From an uncultured Nocardioides sp. (GTDB lineage Bacteria > Actinomycetota > Actinomycetes > Propionibacteriales > Nocardioidaceae): 64,000 nt of DNA. The notes beneath the pieces are model-generated. The model had not been told where the DNA came from. It did not search any database and saw nothing but the letters and a program-made list of their open reading frames with translations. Below are positions 7,742-17,162 of this stretch, one piece after another (position 1 is the stretch's first letter; each line of letters opens with the position of its first letter). The stretch is from NCBI RefSeq assembly GCF_947488515.1, contig NZ_CANKZF010000001.1:2046001-2110000 (forward strand), given 5' to 3'. A program made the translations under genes and the position numbers.

Positions 7742-10031
7742 GTCGAGCGCTGAGGCCCAGCCCCTGAGCGACGTCGAGCTGGCGATCACCGGCATGACGT
7801 GCGCGTCGTGCGCCAACCGCATCGAGCGCAAGCTCAACAAGCTCGACGGCGTCTCGGCCACCGTCAACTACGCCACTGAGAAGGCGAAGGTCTCCTTCCC
7901 GGTCACCGTCTCGACCGACGACCTGCTGCGCACGGTCGAGGCCGCGGGCTACGCCGCCGCGCTGCCGACGCCGCCCGACGAGGTCGCCGCGGCCGAGCCG
8001 GAGCGCGACCCGCTGCTGCAGCGGCTGCTCGTCAGCACCGCACTCAGCATCCCCGTCATCGCGATGGCGATGGTCCCGGCCTGGCAGTTCACCCACTGGC
8101 AGTGGGCCTCCCTGGCCCTGGCCGCGCCCGTCGTCGTGTGGGGCGCGTGGCCCTTCCACCGGGCGGCGTGGACCAACCTGCGCCACGGCGCGACGACGAT
8201 GGACACGCTGGTGTCGGTCGGGGTGCTGGCCGCGTTCGGCTGGTCCCTGTGGGCGCTCTTCCTCGGCACCGCCGGCGAGCCCGGCATGACCCACCCGTTC
8301 CGGATCTCGATCGACCGCACCGACGGCGCGGGCAACATCTACCTCGAGGCCGCGGCCGGGGTGACGACGTTCCTCCTCGCCGGACGCTGGCTGGAGCACC
8401 GCTCGAAGCGGCGTGCGGGTGCGGCGCTCCGGGCGCTGCTCGAGCTCGGCGTCCGCGACGTGGCGGTGCTGCGCGACGACGCTTCCGGTGGGCGGAGCGA
8501 GACCCGGATCCCGGTCGACCAACTCGCGGTGGGCGACCTCTTCGTCGTACGCCCCGGCGAGAAGGTCGCCACCGACGGCGAGGTCGTCGAGGGCAGCTCT
8601 GCCGTCGACGCCTCGATGCTCACCGGTGAGTCGGTCCCGGTGGAGGTCAAGCCCGGCGACGCCGTCGTCGGCGCCACGGTCAACGCCGGTGGCCGGCTCG
8701 TCGTCCGCGCCACCCGCGTCGGCGCCGACACCCAGCTCGCGCAGATGGCGCGGCTGGTCGAGGACGCGCAGAACGGCAAGGCCGAGGTGCAGCGCCTCGC
8801 CGACCGGGTGTCCGGCGTCTTCGTGCCGATCGTCATCGGCCTGTCCGTCGCGACGCTGGGCTTCTGGCTCGGCGCCGGAGCGGGCGCCACGGCGGCCTTC
8901 ACCGCCGCGGTCGCCGTCCTGATCATCGCGTGCCCCTGCGCCCTCGGCCTGGCCACGCCGACCGCGCTCATGGTCGGCACGGGCCGCGGCGCCCAGCTCG
9001 GCATCCTCATCAAGGGCCCCGAGGTCCTCGAGTCGACCCGGCGCGTGGACACGATCGTGCTCGACAAGACCGGCACCGTGACCACCGGCGAGATGACCGT
9101 CCACGACGTGGTGGTCGCCGAGGGAGAGTCCGTCGACGACGTACGACGCCTCGCGGCCGCGCTCGAGTCGGCGTCCGAGCACCCGATCGGCCGGGCGATC
9201 GCCGCCGCCGGTGTAGCTGAGGACGCGGCGTACGCGAACGAGCCCGGGATCCGTCCGCCACGTCCTCAGCTACCTGTGGTCGAGGACTTCGCCAACCGCG
9301 AGGGGCTGGGCGTCGAGGGCGTCGTCGAGGGCCACGCCGTCGTCGTCGGCCGGCCGAGCCTGCTGGCCGACTGGGCGCAGCACCTCCCGCCGTCGCTGGA
9401 CGCCGCCGTCCAGAGGGCGCAGGGCGAGGGCCGCACCGCCGTCGCCGTCGGCTGGGACGGCCGCGCACGGGGCGTCATGGTCGTCGGCGACACCGTGAAG
9501 CCGACGTCCGCGCAGGCCGTCGCCGCGCTGCGCGGCCTCGGCCTGACCCCGATCCTTCTCACCGGCGACAACGAGGCGGCCGCCCGCCAGGTCGCCGACC
9601 AGGTCGGGATCGAGACCGTCGTGGCCGATGTGCTGCCGGCCGACAAGGTCGCCGAGGTCCAGCGGCTCCAGGCCGCCGGCAAGGTCGTCGCGATGGTGGG
9701 CGACGGGGTGAACGACGCCGCCGCCCTCGCGCAGGCCGACCTCGGCCTGTCGATGGGCACCGGCACCGACGTGGCCATCGAGGCCGGTGACCTGACCCTG
9801 GTGCGCGGCGACCTGCTCGTCGCCGTGGACGCCATCCGGCTCTCCCGCCGCACCCTCGGCACGATCAAGGGCAACCTCTTCTGGGCCTTCGCCTACAACG
9901 TCGCCGCGCTGCCCCTCGCCGCCGCCGGGCTCCTCAACCCGATGCTCGCCGGCGCCGCGATGGCGTTCTCCAGCGTCTTCGTCGTGACCAACAGCCTCCG
10001 GCTGCGGGGGTTCCGCTCCTCCGTCGCCTGA
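7731..10031 (+). CDS. copA: Copper-exporting P-type ATPase CopA
   Basis: A 766-residue P1B-ATPase that pumps Cu(I) out of the cytoplasm. One N-terminal HMA domain has GMTCASC (about residue 22-28). The actuator loop carries SMLTGES, the membrane copper site is CPC at residues 401-403, Asp445 of DKTGT is phosphorylated, SEHPIGRA marks the nucleotide-binding domain, and GDGVND precedes the last helices. Length and motif order are normal. The oddity is residues 495-514, where the reading frame runs through a 61-base palindromic element, adding a segment rich in Pro and Arg between the HP motif and [10 protein letters not shown]. It starts inside the upstream gene with GGAGGGAGG as the ribosome-binding site. 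Confidence 0.95.
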   Translation: MTTESSAEAQPLSDVELAITGMTCASCANRIERKLNKLDGVSATVNYATEKAKVSFPVTVSTDDLLRTVEAAGYAAALPTPPDEVAAAEPERDPLLQRLLVSTALSIPVIAMAMVPAWQFTHWQWASLALAAPVVVWGAWPFHRAAWTNLRHGATTMDTLVSVGVLAAFGWSLWALFLGTAGEPGMTHPFRISIDRTDGAGNIYLEAAAGVTTFLLAGRWLEHRSKRRAGAALRALLELGVRDVAVLRDDASGGRSETRIPVDQLAVGDLFVVRPGEKVATDGEVVEGSSAVDASMLTGESVPVEVKPGDAVVGATVNAGGRLVVRATRVGADTQLAQMARLVEDAQNGKAEVQRLADRVSGVFVPIVIGLSVATLGFWLGAGAGATAAFTAAVAVLIIACPCALGLATPTALMVGTGRGAQLGILIKGPEVLESTRRVDTIVLDKTGTVTTGEMTVHDVVVAEGESVDDVRRLAAALESASEHPIGRAIAAAGVAEDAAYANEPGIRPPRPQLPVVEDFANREGLGVEGVVEGHAVVVGRPSLLADWAQHLPPSLDAAVQRAQGEGRTAVAVGWDGRARGVMVVGDTVKPTSAQAVAALRGLGLTPILLTGDNEAAARQVADQVGIETVVADVLPADKVAEVQRLQAAGKVVAMVGDGVNDAAALAQADLGLSMGTGTDVAIEAGDLTLVRGDLLVAVDAIRLSRRTLGTIKGNLFWAFAYNVAALPLAAAGLLNPMLAGAAMAFSSVFVVTNSLRLRGFRSSVA
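9213..9273. repeat. Palindromic element (type A) inside copA
   Basis: Perfect 13-base arms GTAGCTGAGGACG and CGTCCTCAGCTAC enclose a 35-base loop. The element is read in frame as CopA residues 495-514 in a surface loop region of the nucleotide-binding domain. A second element with the same TGAGGACG-N35-CGTCCTCA design lies at 63936-63992, so it looks like a mobile or dispersed palindrome rather than chance. Confidence 0.6.
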
Positions 10032-10069
10032 GTCGTCCAGGGACGGGCGACCCGCTGACCGGTCGCTGA

Positions 10070-10119
10070 GCGGTGCCCCAGCCACCTGCCGGCCGGCGCG
10101 AAGGTGGCTCACGCACCGC
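10070..10119. repeat. Palindromic repeat (type B), copy 1
   Basis: Nested arms: GCGGTG, AGCCACCT, a 14-base loop, AGGTGGCT, then CACCGC. The outer and inner arms are separated by four-base unpaired segments. Three further copies with the same order are at 13218, 59195 and 59279. This one lies between copA and tctC and could also act as the copA terminator. Confidence 0.65.
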
Positions 10120-10162
10120 CCGTGAACACAAGGTGCACAACGGTGACCCGAGGCCCGCGGGT

Positions 10163-10190
10163 GGGGAGTGTGACCGGCGACACACTCCCC
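10163..10190. promoter_or_regulatory. Dyad upstream of tctC
   Basis: Perfect ten-base arms GGGGAGTGTG and CACACTCCCC around an eight-base centre, ending 15 bases before the tctC start. It may be a binding site for the nearby CitB-like regulator, or a 5' leader hairpin affecting tctC translation; the Shine-Dalgarno sequence (AGGAG) lies outside the stem. Confidence 0.45.
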
Positions 10191-10205
10191 GAACTAGGAG
10201 CACCC

Positions 10206-11198
10206 ATGCACCGGCGCATCCCCCTGGCCACCCTCGCCTGCCTGTCGATGTTCACCCTCGCTGCGTGCGGGGGCGGCGAGGCCGACCCGGCCGCCTTCCC
10301 CGACGACGACATCACCCTGGTGGTGCCGTTCGCGGCCGGTGGACCGACCGACACCGTCACCCGCCTCATCGCCGAGCCGATGGCCGAGGAGCTCGGCGCG
10401 GAGATCATCGTGCAGAACGTCGAGGGTGCGGGCGGCACCGTCGCGGCCGGCCAGGTCGCCGACGCGGACCCCGACGGCTACGAGGTGCTGATCCACCACA
10501 TCGGCATGTCGACGGCCCCGGGCCTCTACCCCGACCTGGCCTACGACCCGCTGGAGGACTTCAAGACCGTCGGCCTGGTCACGGACGTGCCGATGACGAT
10601 CGTGGCGCGCAAGGACTTCGAGCCCGAGACGCTCGAGGAGCTCGCGACCTACGTCGAGGAGAACGCCGACACGGTCACCCTCGCCAACGCCGGCGTGGGC
10701 GCCGCCTCCCAGCTGTGCGGCCTCCTCATCGAGCAGCAGCTCGGCGTCGACCTCACCGAGGTGCCGTACGACGGCACCGGTCCGGCGCTGACCGACCTCG
10801 TCGGCGGCCAGGTCGACTTCATGTGCGACCAGACCACCAACACGGCCGCGCAGATCCAGTCCGGCGACATCAAGGCGTACGCCGTCACGACACCGGAGCC
10901 GATCGAGGCGCTGCCCGACCTCCCGACGACCGCCGAGGAGGGCTGGTCCGACGTCGAGGTCGGCGTGTGGCACGGGCTCTACGTCCCGTCCGAGACGCCC
11001 GACGAGGTCGTCGAGAAGCTGACGGCGGCCCTCGAGGTGGCGCTGCAGGACCAGAACGTCATCGACAGCATGGCCGACCTCGGCACCACCCCCGCGCCGG
11101 CCGACGACGTCACCCCCGACGCCCACACCGCCAAGCTCCAGGAGCAGATCGACCTGTGGACCCCGATCATCGAGGAGTCCGGAGTCACCGGCGGATGA
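10206..11198 (+). CDS. tctC: TctC/Bug-family carboxylate-binding lipoprotein
   Basis: A 330-residue extracytoplasmic binding protein. The signal peptide ends in the lipobox LAAC (Cys at about residue 20). The family fingerprint follows: ITLVVPFAAGGPTDTVTRLIAEPM and IIVQNVEGAGGTVAAGQVADA with the two ligand-gripping loops, and LIHHIGMSTAPGLYPDLAYD. Such proteins capture citrate, other tri- or dicarboxylates, or aromatic acids and deliver them to the TctAB membrane pair. The start ATG has AGGAG six bases upstream. It overlaps tctB by four bases. The ligand is not evident from the sequence, but the DcuSR/CitAB-type pair nearby favours a C4 or C6 acid. Confidence 0.92.
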   Translation: MHRRIPLATLACLSMFTLAACGGGEADPAAFPDDDITLVVPFAAGGPTDTVTRLIAEPMAEELGAEIIVQNVEGAGGTVAAGQVADADPDGYEVLIHHIGMSTAPGLYPDLAYDPLEDFKTVGLVTDVPMTIVARKDFEPETLEELATYVEENADTVTLANAGVGAASQLCGLLIEQQLGVDLTEVPYDGTGPALTDLVGGQVDFMCDQTTNTAAQIQSGDIKAYAVTTPEPIEALPDLPTTAEEGWSDVEVGVWHGLYVPSETPDEVVEKLTAALEVALQDQNVIDSMADLGTTPAPADDVTPDAHTAKLQEQIDLWTPIIEESGVTGG

Positions 11199-11704
11199 GC
11201 ACCGACCACACCGTCGTGGACGGCGCCGGGCACCGCCCGGCGCCGTTCCGGCCGGACCTCTACGCGGGCGCCGCGTTCGTCGTGCTGGGCCTCGCGTTCG
11301 CCATCGGCGGCTCGAGGTACGACGTCGGCTCGGCGCTGCGGATGGGCTCGGGCTACGTCCCGCTGGCGCTCGGCGGCCTGCTGGTCGTGCTCGGGCTCCT
11401 CGTCGTCGCGATGGGCTTCCGCGGCGGTGACCCGTCGATCCGCGACGTCCAGCGGGAGCCGATCCCGTGGCGGCGCGGCGGGCTGCTCGTGGCGGCGATC
11501 ATGTTCTTCGGGTTCTTCGTCTCCGGCCTCGGGCTCGGCCCGACGCTGTTCGTGACGACGTTCATCGCCGCGATGGCCGGGCACGGCACCAGCCCCCTCA
11601 AGGCCGCACTGACGGCCGCTGGCATCACCGCGCTGTGCCTGGTCGTCTTCGTGGCGCTGCTGCAGCTGCGGCTGCCGCTGCTCGGCGACTGGCTGGGAGG
11701 CTGA
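11195..11704 (+). CDS. tctB: TctB small membrane subunit
   Basis: A 169-residue protein with four predicted transmembrane helices: YAGAAFVVLGLAFAIGG, LALGGLLVVLGLLVVAMGF, LLVAAIMFFGFFVSGLGLG and ALTAAGITALCLVVFVALLQ. This is the usual TctB layout, the poorly conserved small subunit of the tripartite tricarboxylate transporter. It overlaps tctC by ATGA and is followed directly by tctA, so the three are translated together. Confidence 0.9.
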   Translation: MSTDHTVVDGAGHRPAPFRPDLYAGAAFVVLGLAFAIGGSRYDVGSALRMGSGYVPLALGGLLVVLGLLVVAMGFRGGDPSIRDVQREPIPWRRGGLLVAAIMFFGFFVSGLGLGPTLFVTTFIAAMAGHGTSPLKAALTAAGITALCLVVFVALLQLRLPLLGDWLGG

Positions 11705-11705
11705 C

Positions 11706-13205
11706 GTGGACGGCATCCTCCTCGGCCTCGAGACCGCGCTCCAGCCGACCAACATCCTCATCTGCCTGCTGGGCGTCACGCTCGGCACCGCGGTCGGCGT
11801 GCTGCCCGGCATCGGGCCCACGGCAACGGTGGCACTGCTGCTGCCGATCACCTTCGAGTTCGACCCGGTCGCCTCGCTGATCATGCTCGCCGGCATCTAC
11901 TACGGCGCCCAGTACGGCGGCTCGACGACGGCCATCCTGCTCAACCTGCCAGGCGAGTCGTCATCGGTGGTGACGGCGCTCGACGGGCACCAGATGGCCC
12001 GACAGGGACGAGCCGGGCCAGCGCTCGCGACGGCGGCCCTCGGGTCGTTCTTCGCCGGGACCGTGGGCACCATCGTGCTCGCCCTGTTCGCCCCGCCCCT
12101 GGCGCAGCTGGCGCTGAAGTTCGGGCCGGCGGACTACTTCGCGATCGTCGTCCTCGGCCTGATCGCGAGCATCGCGCTCGCCAGCGGGTCGGCGGTCAAG
12201 GCGCTGGCGATGATCGTGCTGGGTCTGCTGCTCGGCACGATCGGCCAGGACCAGTTCACCGGTGTCCCGCGCTTCACCTTCGGGGTGCGCGAGCTCTACG
12301 GCGGCCTGGACTTCGTCTCGCTCGCGGTCGGCCTCTTCGGCCTCGCGGAGATCATCCGCAACCTGGAGACGAAGAACTCGTCCTCGATCGTGACGAAGAA
12401 GGTGGAGGGCCTCTGGCTGAGCAAGGACGACTTCCGCCGCATCCGCAACCCGGTCCTCCGTGGCACGGCCCTCGGGTCGGTGCTCGGCGTGCTGCCCGGC
12501 GGCGGGCACGTGCTTGCCAGCTTCACGTCGTACTCCGTGGAGAAGAACCTCTCGAAGGAGCCGAAGAAGTTCGGCACCGGCGTGATCGAGGGGGTCGCGG
12601 CGCCCGAGTCGGCCAACAACGCGGCGGCGCAGACGTCGTTCATCCCGCTGCTCTCGCTCGGCCTGCCGGCGCACCCGGTGATGGCGTTGCTCGTCGGCGC
12701 CTTCATCATCCAGGGCATCACCCCGGGCCCCAACGTGATCAACGACGAGCCCGAGCTGGTGTGGGGCCTGATCGCCTCGATGTGGGTGGGCAACCTGCTG
12801 CTGGTGGCGCTCAACCTGCCGCTCATCGGCATCTGGGTGAAGATGCTGTCGGTGCCCTACGAGGTGATGTTCCCGGCGATCATCGCCTTCGCCTCGATCG
12901 GCTGCTACTCCCTCGGCCTCAACTCGTGGGACGTGTTCGCCATCGCCGCCGCGGGTGTCGTGGGCTACTTCCTCATCCGGTGGGGCTGCGAGGCCGCGCC
13001 GCTGCTGCTCGGCTTCGTGCTCGGGCCGCTGCTGGAGGAGAACCTCCGGCGCGCGATGATCATCAGCCGGGGCGACCCGACGGTCTTCCTGACCCGGCCG
13101 ATCTCCGCGTCGCTGCTGATCCTCGCCGCGCTGATCATCATCATCGCGGTGCTGCCCTCGGTACGCCGCAAGCGCGAGGTCGTCTTCCAGGGCGAGGACG
13201 ACTGA
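11706..13205 (+). CDS. tctA: TctA large membrane subunit
   Basis: A 499-residue permease with about a dozen hydrophobic segments. The two inverted signature loops of TctA are present: TAVGVLPGIGPTATVALLLP near residue 30 and a second LGVLPGGGHVLASF near residue 260, along with EGVAAPESANNAAAQTSFIP. Length is that of the family. It moves the carboxylate bound by TctC across the membrane using the ion gradient. GTG at 11706 starts two bases after the tctB stop. A type B palindrome lies between its stop and the convergent response-regulator gene. Confidence 0.95.
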   Translation: MDGILLGLETALQPTNILICLLGVTLGTAVGVLPGIGPTATVALLLPITFEFDPVASLIMLAGIYYGAQYGGSTTAILLNLPGESSSVVTALDGHQMARQGRAGPALATAALGSFFAGTVGTIVLALFAPPLAQLALKFGPADYFAIVVLGLIASIALASGSAVKALAMIVLGLLLGTIGQDQFTGVPRFTFGVRELYGGLDFVSLAVGLFGLAEIIRNLETKNSSSIVTKKVEGLWLSKDDFRRIRNPVLRGTALGSVLGVLPGGGHVLASFTSYSVEKNLSKEPKKFGTGVIEGVAAPESANNAAAQTSFIPLLSLGLPAHPVMALLVGAFIIQGITPGPNVINDEPELVWGLIASMWVGNLLLVALNLPLIGIWVKMLSVPYEVMFPAIIAFASIGCYSLGLNSWDVFAIAAAGVVGYFLIRWGCEAAPLLLGFVLGPLLEENLRRAMIISRGDPTVFLTRPISASLLILAALIIIIAVLPSVRRKREVVFQGEDD

Positions 13206-13217
13206 GCCTCGGCACCG

Positions 13218-13271
13218 GAGCGGTGGGTCAGCCACATCCCGTCCTCGGCGGAGGTGGCTGGCGCACCGCTC
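13218..13271. repeat. Palindromic repeat (type B), copy 2
   Basis: GAGCGGTG, four unpaired bases, AGCCAC, a loop of about 18 bases, GTGGCT, four bases, CACCGCTC. It fills most of the 76-base gap between the convergent tctA and response-regulator genes, where it could serve as a two-way terminator. Confidence 0.65.
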
Positions 13272-13281
13272 GGGCGCGCGG

Positions 13282-13965
13282 TCAGCGCGAGACCCAGCGG
13301 TACTCGACCTCCGGCCGACCGCTGCCTCCGTAGCGCAGCGACCGGGCGACGACCCCGATGTCGGCGAGGTGCTCCAGGTAGCGCCGGGCGGTGACGCGCG
13401 AGCTCTCCAGCTTCTCCCCGAGCTCACGCGCGGACAGCACGCAGGGCGGTGTACGGAGGTGGTCCATCGCCTCGTGCAGCCGCTCCGCGGTGAGCCCCTT
13501 GGGGAGGGCGCCGTCGGAGGTGGCGACGCGCAGCGAGCCGAGCATCCGGTCGACCTCGTCCTGCATCACCTGCTCGGGGGCGTCGCCGAGCTGCCGGCGG
13601 TAGTCGGCGTACTGCTCCAGCTTGGCGCGGAACATCGGGAACGTGAACGGCTTGATCAGGTAGAGCACGACCCCGTGGGCGACCGCGCGGCGCACCATCT
13701 CGGCGTCGCGCGCCGAGGTGACCGCGATGACGTCGCACATGGTGCCGCCGGCGCGCAGGTTGCGGAGCAGCCCGAGACCGTGGCCGTCTGGGAGGTACAT
13801 GTCGAGCAGCACCAGGTCGACCTCGCGGTCGCCGAGCATCCGGGCGGCCTCGGTCGCTGAGTTGGCGACGCCGACGACGTCGAAGCCCGCGACGCGGCGG
13901 GTGTACTCCGCGTGCGCCTCCGCGACGAGCGGCTCGTCCTCGACGACCAGGACCCGGACGCTCAT
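13282..13965 (-). CDS. CitB/DcuR-type response regulator
   Basis: A 227-residue regulator. The receiver has the acidic pocket VVEDE, phospho-acceptor Asp55 in LVLLDMYLPDGHGL and Lys105 in LIKPF. After a linker (QMEY-like MQDEVDRMLGSL), residues about 160-220 form a winged helix that matches CitB/DcuR relatives (LSARELGEKLESSRVTARRY, LEHLADIGVV). Such regulators activate genes for di- or tricarboxylate uptake. The gene overlaps the kinase gene upstream by four bases and converges on tctA, so the Tct operon is the natural target. Confidence 0.92.
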   Translation of the reverse strand: MSVRVLVVEDEPLVAEAHAEYTRRVAGFDVVGVANSATEAARMLGDREVDLVLLDMYLPDGHGLGLLRNLRAGGTMCDVIAVTSARDAEMVRRAVAHGVVLYLIKPFTFPMFRAKLEQYADYRRQLGDAPEQVMQDEVDRMLGSLRVATSDGALPKGLTAERLHEAMDHLRTPPCVLSARELGEKLESSRVTARRYLEHLADIGVVARSLRYGGSGRPEVEYRWVSR

Positions 13966-15602
13966 TCCGGCACCTCGGTGCGCACCGACTCGGGCGCCCG
14001 ACCCAGTACGACGACCATCTCGGCGCCGCCGAGCTCGGACCGCCCGATCCGCACCCCGCCGCCGAGACGCCGGGCGACCTGCGAGACGAGGGCGAGGCCC
14101 ACACCGTGCGCGTCCCCGGCGTCGGCCTTCGAGGTCCAGCCACGCTCGAGGGCGTGGGCGGCCTCCTCGGGGGTGAGCCCGGGTCCGCTGTCGCCGACGA
14201 CGAGACGCGCATGGCCGGGCGAGCCCTCGAGGTGCACCACGATGCGGCGATCGGCGGTGCCGGCGACGGCGTCGATCGCGTTGTCGACGAGGTTGCCGAG
14301 GACGGTGACGAGGTCGCGCGGGGAGCCGACGGCGAACGACGACGGGAGCTCGCCGGTGACGGTGAGCGAGATGCCGCGCTCCGCGGCCTCCGCGGACTTG
14401 CCGAGCAGCAGCGCCGCGACGACCGGGTCGCCCACCGCACCGACGACGCGGTCGGTCAGCATCTGGGCGACCTTCAGCTCGTCGGTGACGAAGTCGATCG
14501 CCTCCTCGGTGCGCCCGATCTCGATGAGGGAGACCACGGTGTGCAGCCGGTTGGCGGCCTCGTGGGTCTGCGCCCGCAGCGACTCGGTGAGGCCGCGGAC
14601 GATGTCGAGCTCGCCGGTGACGGCCTGCAGCTCGGTGTGGTCGCGCAGGGTGACCACCGCGCCGACCTCCTTGCCGTCCCAGAAGGCGGCACTGGAGCTG
14701 GCGACCAGGACGTGGTCGCCGGTCACGTAGACCTCGTCGGCACCGCGCTCACCGGACGCCGCCTCGACGAGCGCCGGCGGCAGGCCGAGGTCGTCGAGCG
14801 AGCGACCGACCACGTCGCCGGGCAGGCCGAGCAGCCGGCGCGCCTCGTCGTTGACGAGCTGGACCCGCCCGTCGAGGTCGATGAGCAGCAGGCCCTCGCG
14901 GACGGCGTGCAGGACCGCGCTGTAGTACTCGTACATCCGGGTGATCTCGCGCTCGCCCATGCCGTGGGTCTGGCGCCGCAGCCGCTGCGCGATCAGCCAT
15001 GCACCGACGATCCCGACGATGAGGACGACGACCGCGGCGACGACGATGTCGGTGAACTCGTCCACGAGCAGGTCGTCGAGCTGGGTCAGCGTGATCCCGA
15101 CCGCGACGAGCGCCACCACGGGCGCGCCGTTGCTGGTGGCGGACGCCGAGCTCTGCCCGAAGACCGGCACGATCGCCCGGATCGACGGGCCCAGCGTGCC
15201 GACGTACTCCTCGGTGTAGACCTCGCCGTCGGGCGCCCCGCCGAGGTTGCCGATGAAGGCCTTGCCGAGCTGCTCCTGGCTGGGGTGCGACCACCGCGTG
15301 CGGTCGCGATCCATCACGACGACGAAGTCGACGCCGGTGTCGACGCGCACCGCCTCGGCGTACGGCTGGAGCAGCGCGGTCGGTTCGCTGGTCGCCATCG
15401 CCTCGCGGACCACCGGCGAGCGCGCCACCGCCCTCGCGACCGACACCGCCTCGTCGCGGGCGCTGGACCTGATGTCGTTGCGCGCGTCGTAGGTCGCGAG
15501 GCCGAGCGCCGTGACGACCAGGACCAGCACCACGATCAGCTGCAGGACCAGCACCTGGCGCGCCACGGACTGCTCGTGGCGAGGTGGCGTCAGCACCGGC
15601 AC
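13962..15602 (-). CDS. CitA/DcuS-type sensor histidine kinase
   Basis: A 546-residue membrane kinase. A first helix (about residues 17-37) is followed by an extracytoplasmic PAS-like sensor domain to about 183 (DFVVVMDRDRTRWSHPS, GVEVYTEEY-like GEVYTEEYVG, and GPSIRAIVPVFG, where family members bind carboxylates). A second helix VVAAVVVLIVGIVGAWLIAQ leads to a cytoplasmic PAS (LHAVREGLLLIDLDG), the phospho-acceptor His347 in RAQTHEAANRLH and an ATPase domain with NLVDNAIDA and GDSGPGL. It probably senses an external carboxylate and phosphorylates the downstream regulator. The start is a GTG. It overlaps the regulator gene. Confidence 0.93.
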   Translation of the reverse strand: MPVLTPPRHEQSVARQVLVLQLIVVLVLVVTALGLATYDARNDIRSSARDEAVSVARAVARSPVVREAMATSEPTALLQPYAEAVRVDTGVDFVVVMDRDRTRWSHPSQEQLGKAFIGNLGGAPDGEVYTEEYVGTLGPSIRAIVPVFGQSSASATSNGAPVVALVAVGITLTQLDDLLVDEFTDIVVAAVVVLIVGIVGAWLIAQRLRRQTHGMGEREITRMYEYYSAVLHAVREGLLLIDLDGRVQLVNDEARRLLGLPGDVVGRSLDDLGLPPALVEAASGERGADEVYVTGDHVLVASSSAAFWDGKEVGAVVTLRDHTELQAVTGELDIVRGLTESLRAQTHEAANRLHTVVSLIEIGRTEEAIDFVTDELKVAQMLTDRVVGAVGDPVVAALLLGKSAEAAERGISLTVTGELPSSFAVGSPRDLVTVLGNLVDNAIDAVAGTADRRIVVHLEGSPGHARLVVGDSGPGLTPEEAAHALERGWTSKADAGDAHGVGLALVSQVARRLGGGVRIGRSELGGAEMVVVLGRAPESVRTEVPE

Positions 15603-15646
15603 ATCGTAGGTGCGGTCGTGACGCCCCTCACCCGCTCAGCCACGGG

Positions 15647-17059
15647 TCACGGCTCGATCCCGATGCCCGGGGTCCGCGACCAGGCCCGCTCCTGCGCGGC
15701 GCTCATCGTCGGCCAGCGGTGGCCGCCCGGGCGCGCCTCGACGCGGCTGTCGTACGACGCCGGCTCGAAGGTCGGGTCGAGGAAGCAGCCGCTGCCGTAC
15801 GTCGAGTCGTTGCCAGCGCACGAGGCCGCGACGCCGGCGGGAGTCGGCCTCACGCCGGTGTCGACCCACGTGTCCAGCGCGTCGATCACGGCGGCGTACC
15901 CGCTGTTGCTCAGCGAGCTGTGCTCGGACTCGCGGCTGAAGACCTGCACCAACGTGTCGGCGGTGCCGGCGCCCTCCCGGGTCGCGCGGTAGGCCGACTC
16001 GTGCTCGACGAACGCGGTCGGGTCGTCGATCGCGTGGAGGGTCACGGTCGGGATGGTGACTGCGCCGGTGAGGTCGCTGTCCCAGGTGAGGTCGCGCCTG
16101 GCGTCCGGGTCGGCGGAGAACCGCTCCACGCCCTTGTTGAGCGCCGTGTCGTCGTGGCTGCCGGAGTAGTGCACGCCCCTGTTGCTGAACGGGTTCCGGC
16201 CGTCGAGCCGGTGGTGGACGATGTCGCGGAAGGTGAAGGTGGCGAAGCGCAGGTGCGACTCGAGCGTGCGCTCGGGCACCTTGGTGACGGCGAGGATGTC
16301 GTCGAGGTTGCGCTGCTGCAGCGACGTGCGCTCGGCCGGGGCCGACTGGTAGCCGGTGCACTCCTGCAGGCGCGAGCGGAGACCGGCAGACGTCATCGTC
16401 GAGTCCTCGCGCAGCCCCATCCAGAGCGGGTACTGCGGCTCGGTCGGGCGCGGGTGGTTGCCGCAGTAGTACTGGTAGACCACGCGCAGGTCGACGCGGT
16501 AGTCGTAGCCGCGGGAGGCGCCGGCCAGCACGCCGTTGGTGAGCAGCACGCCGTCGTACGACGTCGGGTGCACCTCGACGAGCTTGGCGGCGACGTCGCC
16601 GCCCCACGACTGGCCGTGCGCGAGCGTCGTGCCGGGCACGCCGAACGTCTCCTCGAAGACCTGGCGGGCGCTCTCGGTGTCGGCGACGGCCATCCGGGTG
16701 CCGTAGCCGCCGCGACGGTAGGCCGAGCCGACCCACGCGTAGCCCTCGCGCGCCATCACCGCCCAGCGGTCCAGGTCCTCGACGCTGCGGGCCGGGTCGG
16801 ACGCGTCGCCGAGGTCGGGGCCGCCGTGGGCGTGGACGACGAGGTCGCCGTTCCAGTCGTGCGGGACCGCCATCGCGTAGTAGGCGCCGTTGTCGTCCTG
16901 GCCGGTCCAGCAGTCGGCGACGTCGGCGACCCCGGCCGGGCAGGCCGACGGCGTCGGTCCGGTGGCGGCCGACGCGGGGACGGGCGCGAGCAGGGCGCCG
17001 GCCAGCAGGGCCGAGCCGGCCGCGGTGACGACGCGAGCAAGAGGAGAACGGTGGGGCAT
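15647..17059 (-). CDS. Secreted alpha/beta-hydrolase
   Basis: A 470-residue protein with a cleavable signal peptide (about residues 1-31, ending ASA-AT). The mature part has an oxyanion-type VVHAHGG, and the nucleophile elbow GQSWGG with Ser151, as in alpha/beta-hydrolases; a late ESEHSSLS supplies a candidate catalytic His, with Asp in HAIDDPT. Several Cys residues (for example CPAGVADVADC and SCAGN...GC) could form disulfides, fitting export. The substrate is unknown; the overall pattern resembles large secreted actinobacterial hydrolases of the DUF6351/tannase-feruloyl-esterase kind. It is monocistronic and divergent from the EcsC gene. Confidence 0.82.
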   Translation of the reverse strand: MPHRSPLARVVTAAGSALLAGALLAPVPASAATGPTPSACPAGVADVADCWTGQDDNGAYYAMAVPHDWNGDLVVHAHGGPDLGDASDPARSVEDLDRWAVMAREGYAWVGSAYRRGGYGTRMAVADTESARQVFEETFGVPGTTLAHGQSWGGDVAAKLVEVHPTSYDGVLLTNGVLAGASRGYDYRVDLRVVYQYYCGNHPRPTEPQYPLWMGLREDSTMTSAGLRSRLQECTGYQSAPAERTSLQQRNLDDILAVTKVPERTLESHLRFATFTFRDIVHHRLDGRNPFSNRGVHYSGSHDDTALNKGVERFSADPDARRDLTWDSDLTGAVTIPTVTLHAIDDPTAFVEHESAYRATREGAGTADTLVQVFSRESEHSSLSNSGYAAVIDALDTWVDTGVRPTPAGVAASCAGNDSTYGSGCFLDPTFEPASYDSRVEARPGGHRWPTMSAAQERAWSRTPGIGIEP

Positions 17060-17162
17060 GACGAGCCTCCGGGATGGGGGGACGGACGACCGAGTGCGTC
17101 CGGTCCCCGACGCTAGGAGGGTGTGACGCCCGTCTCACCGTTGTGTTCGTAGTGTTTGCGCC

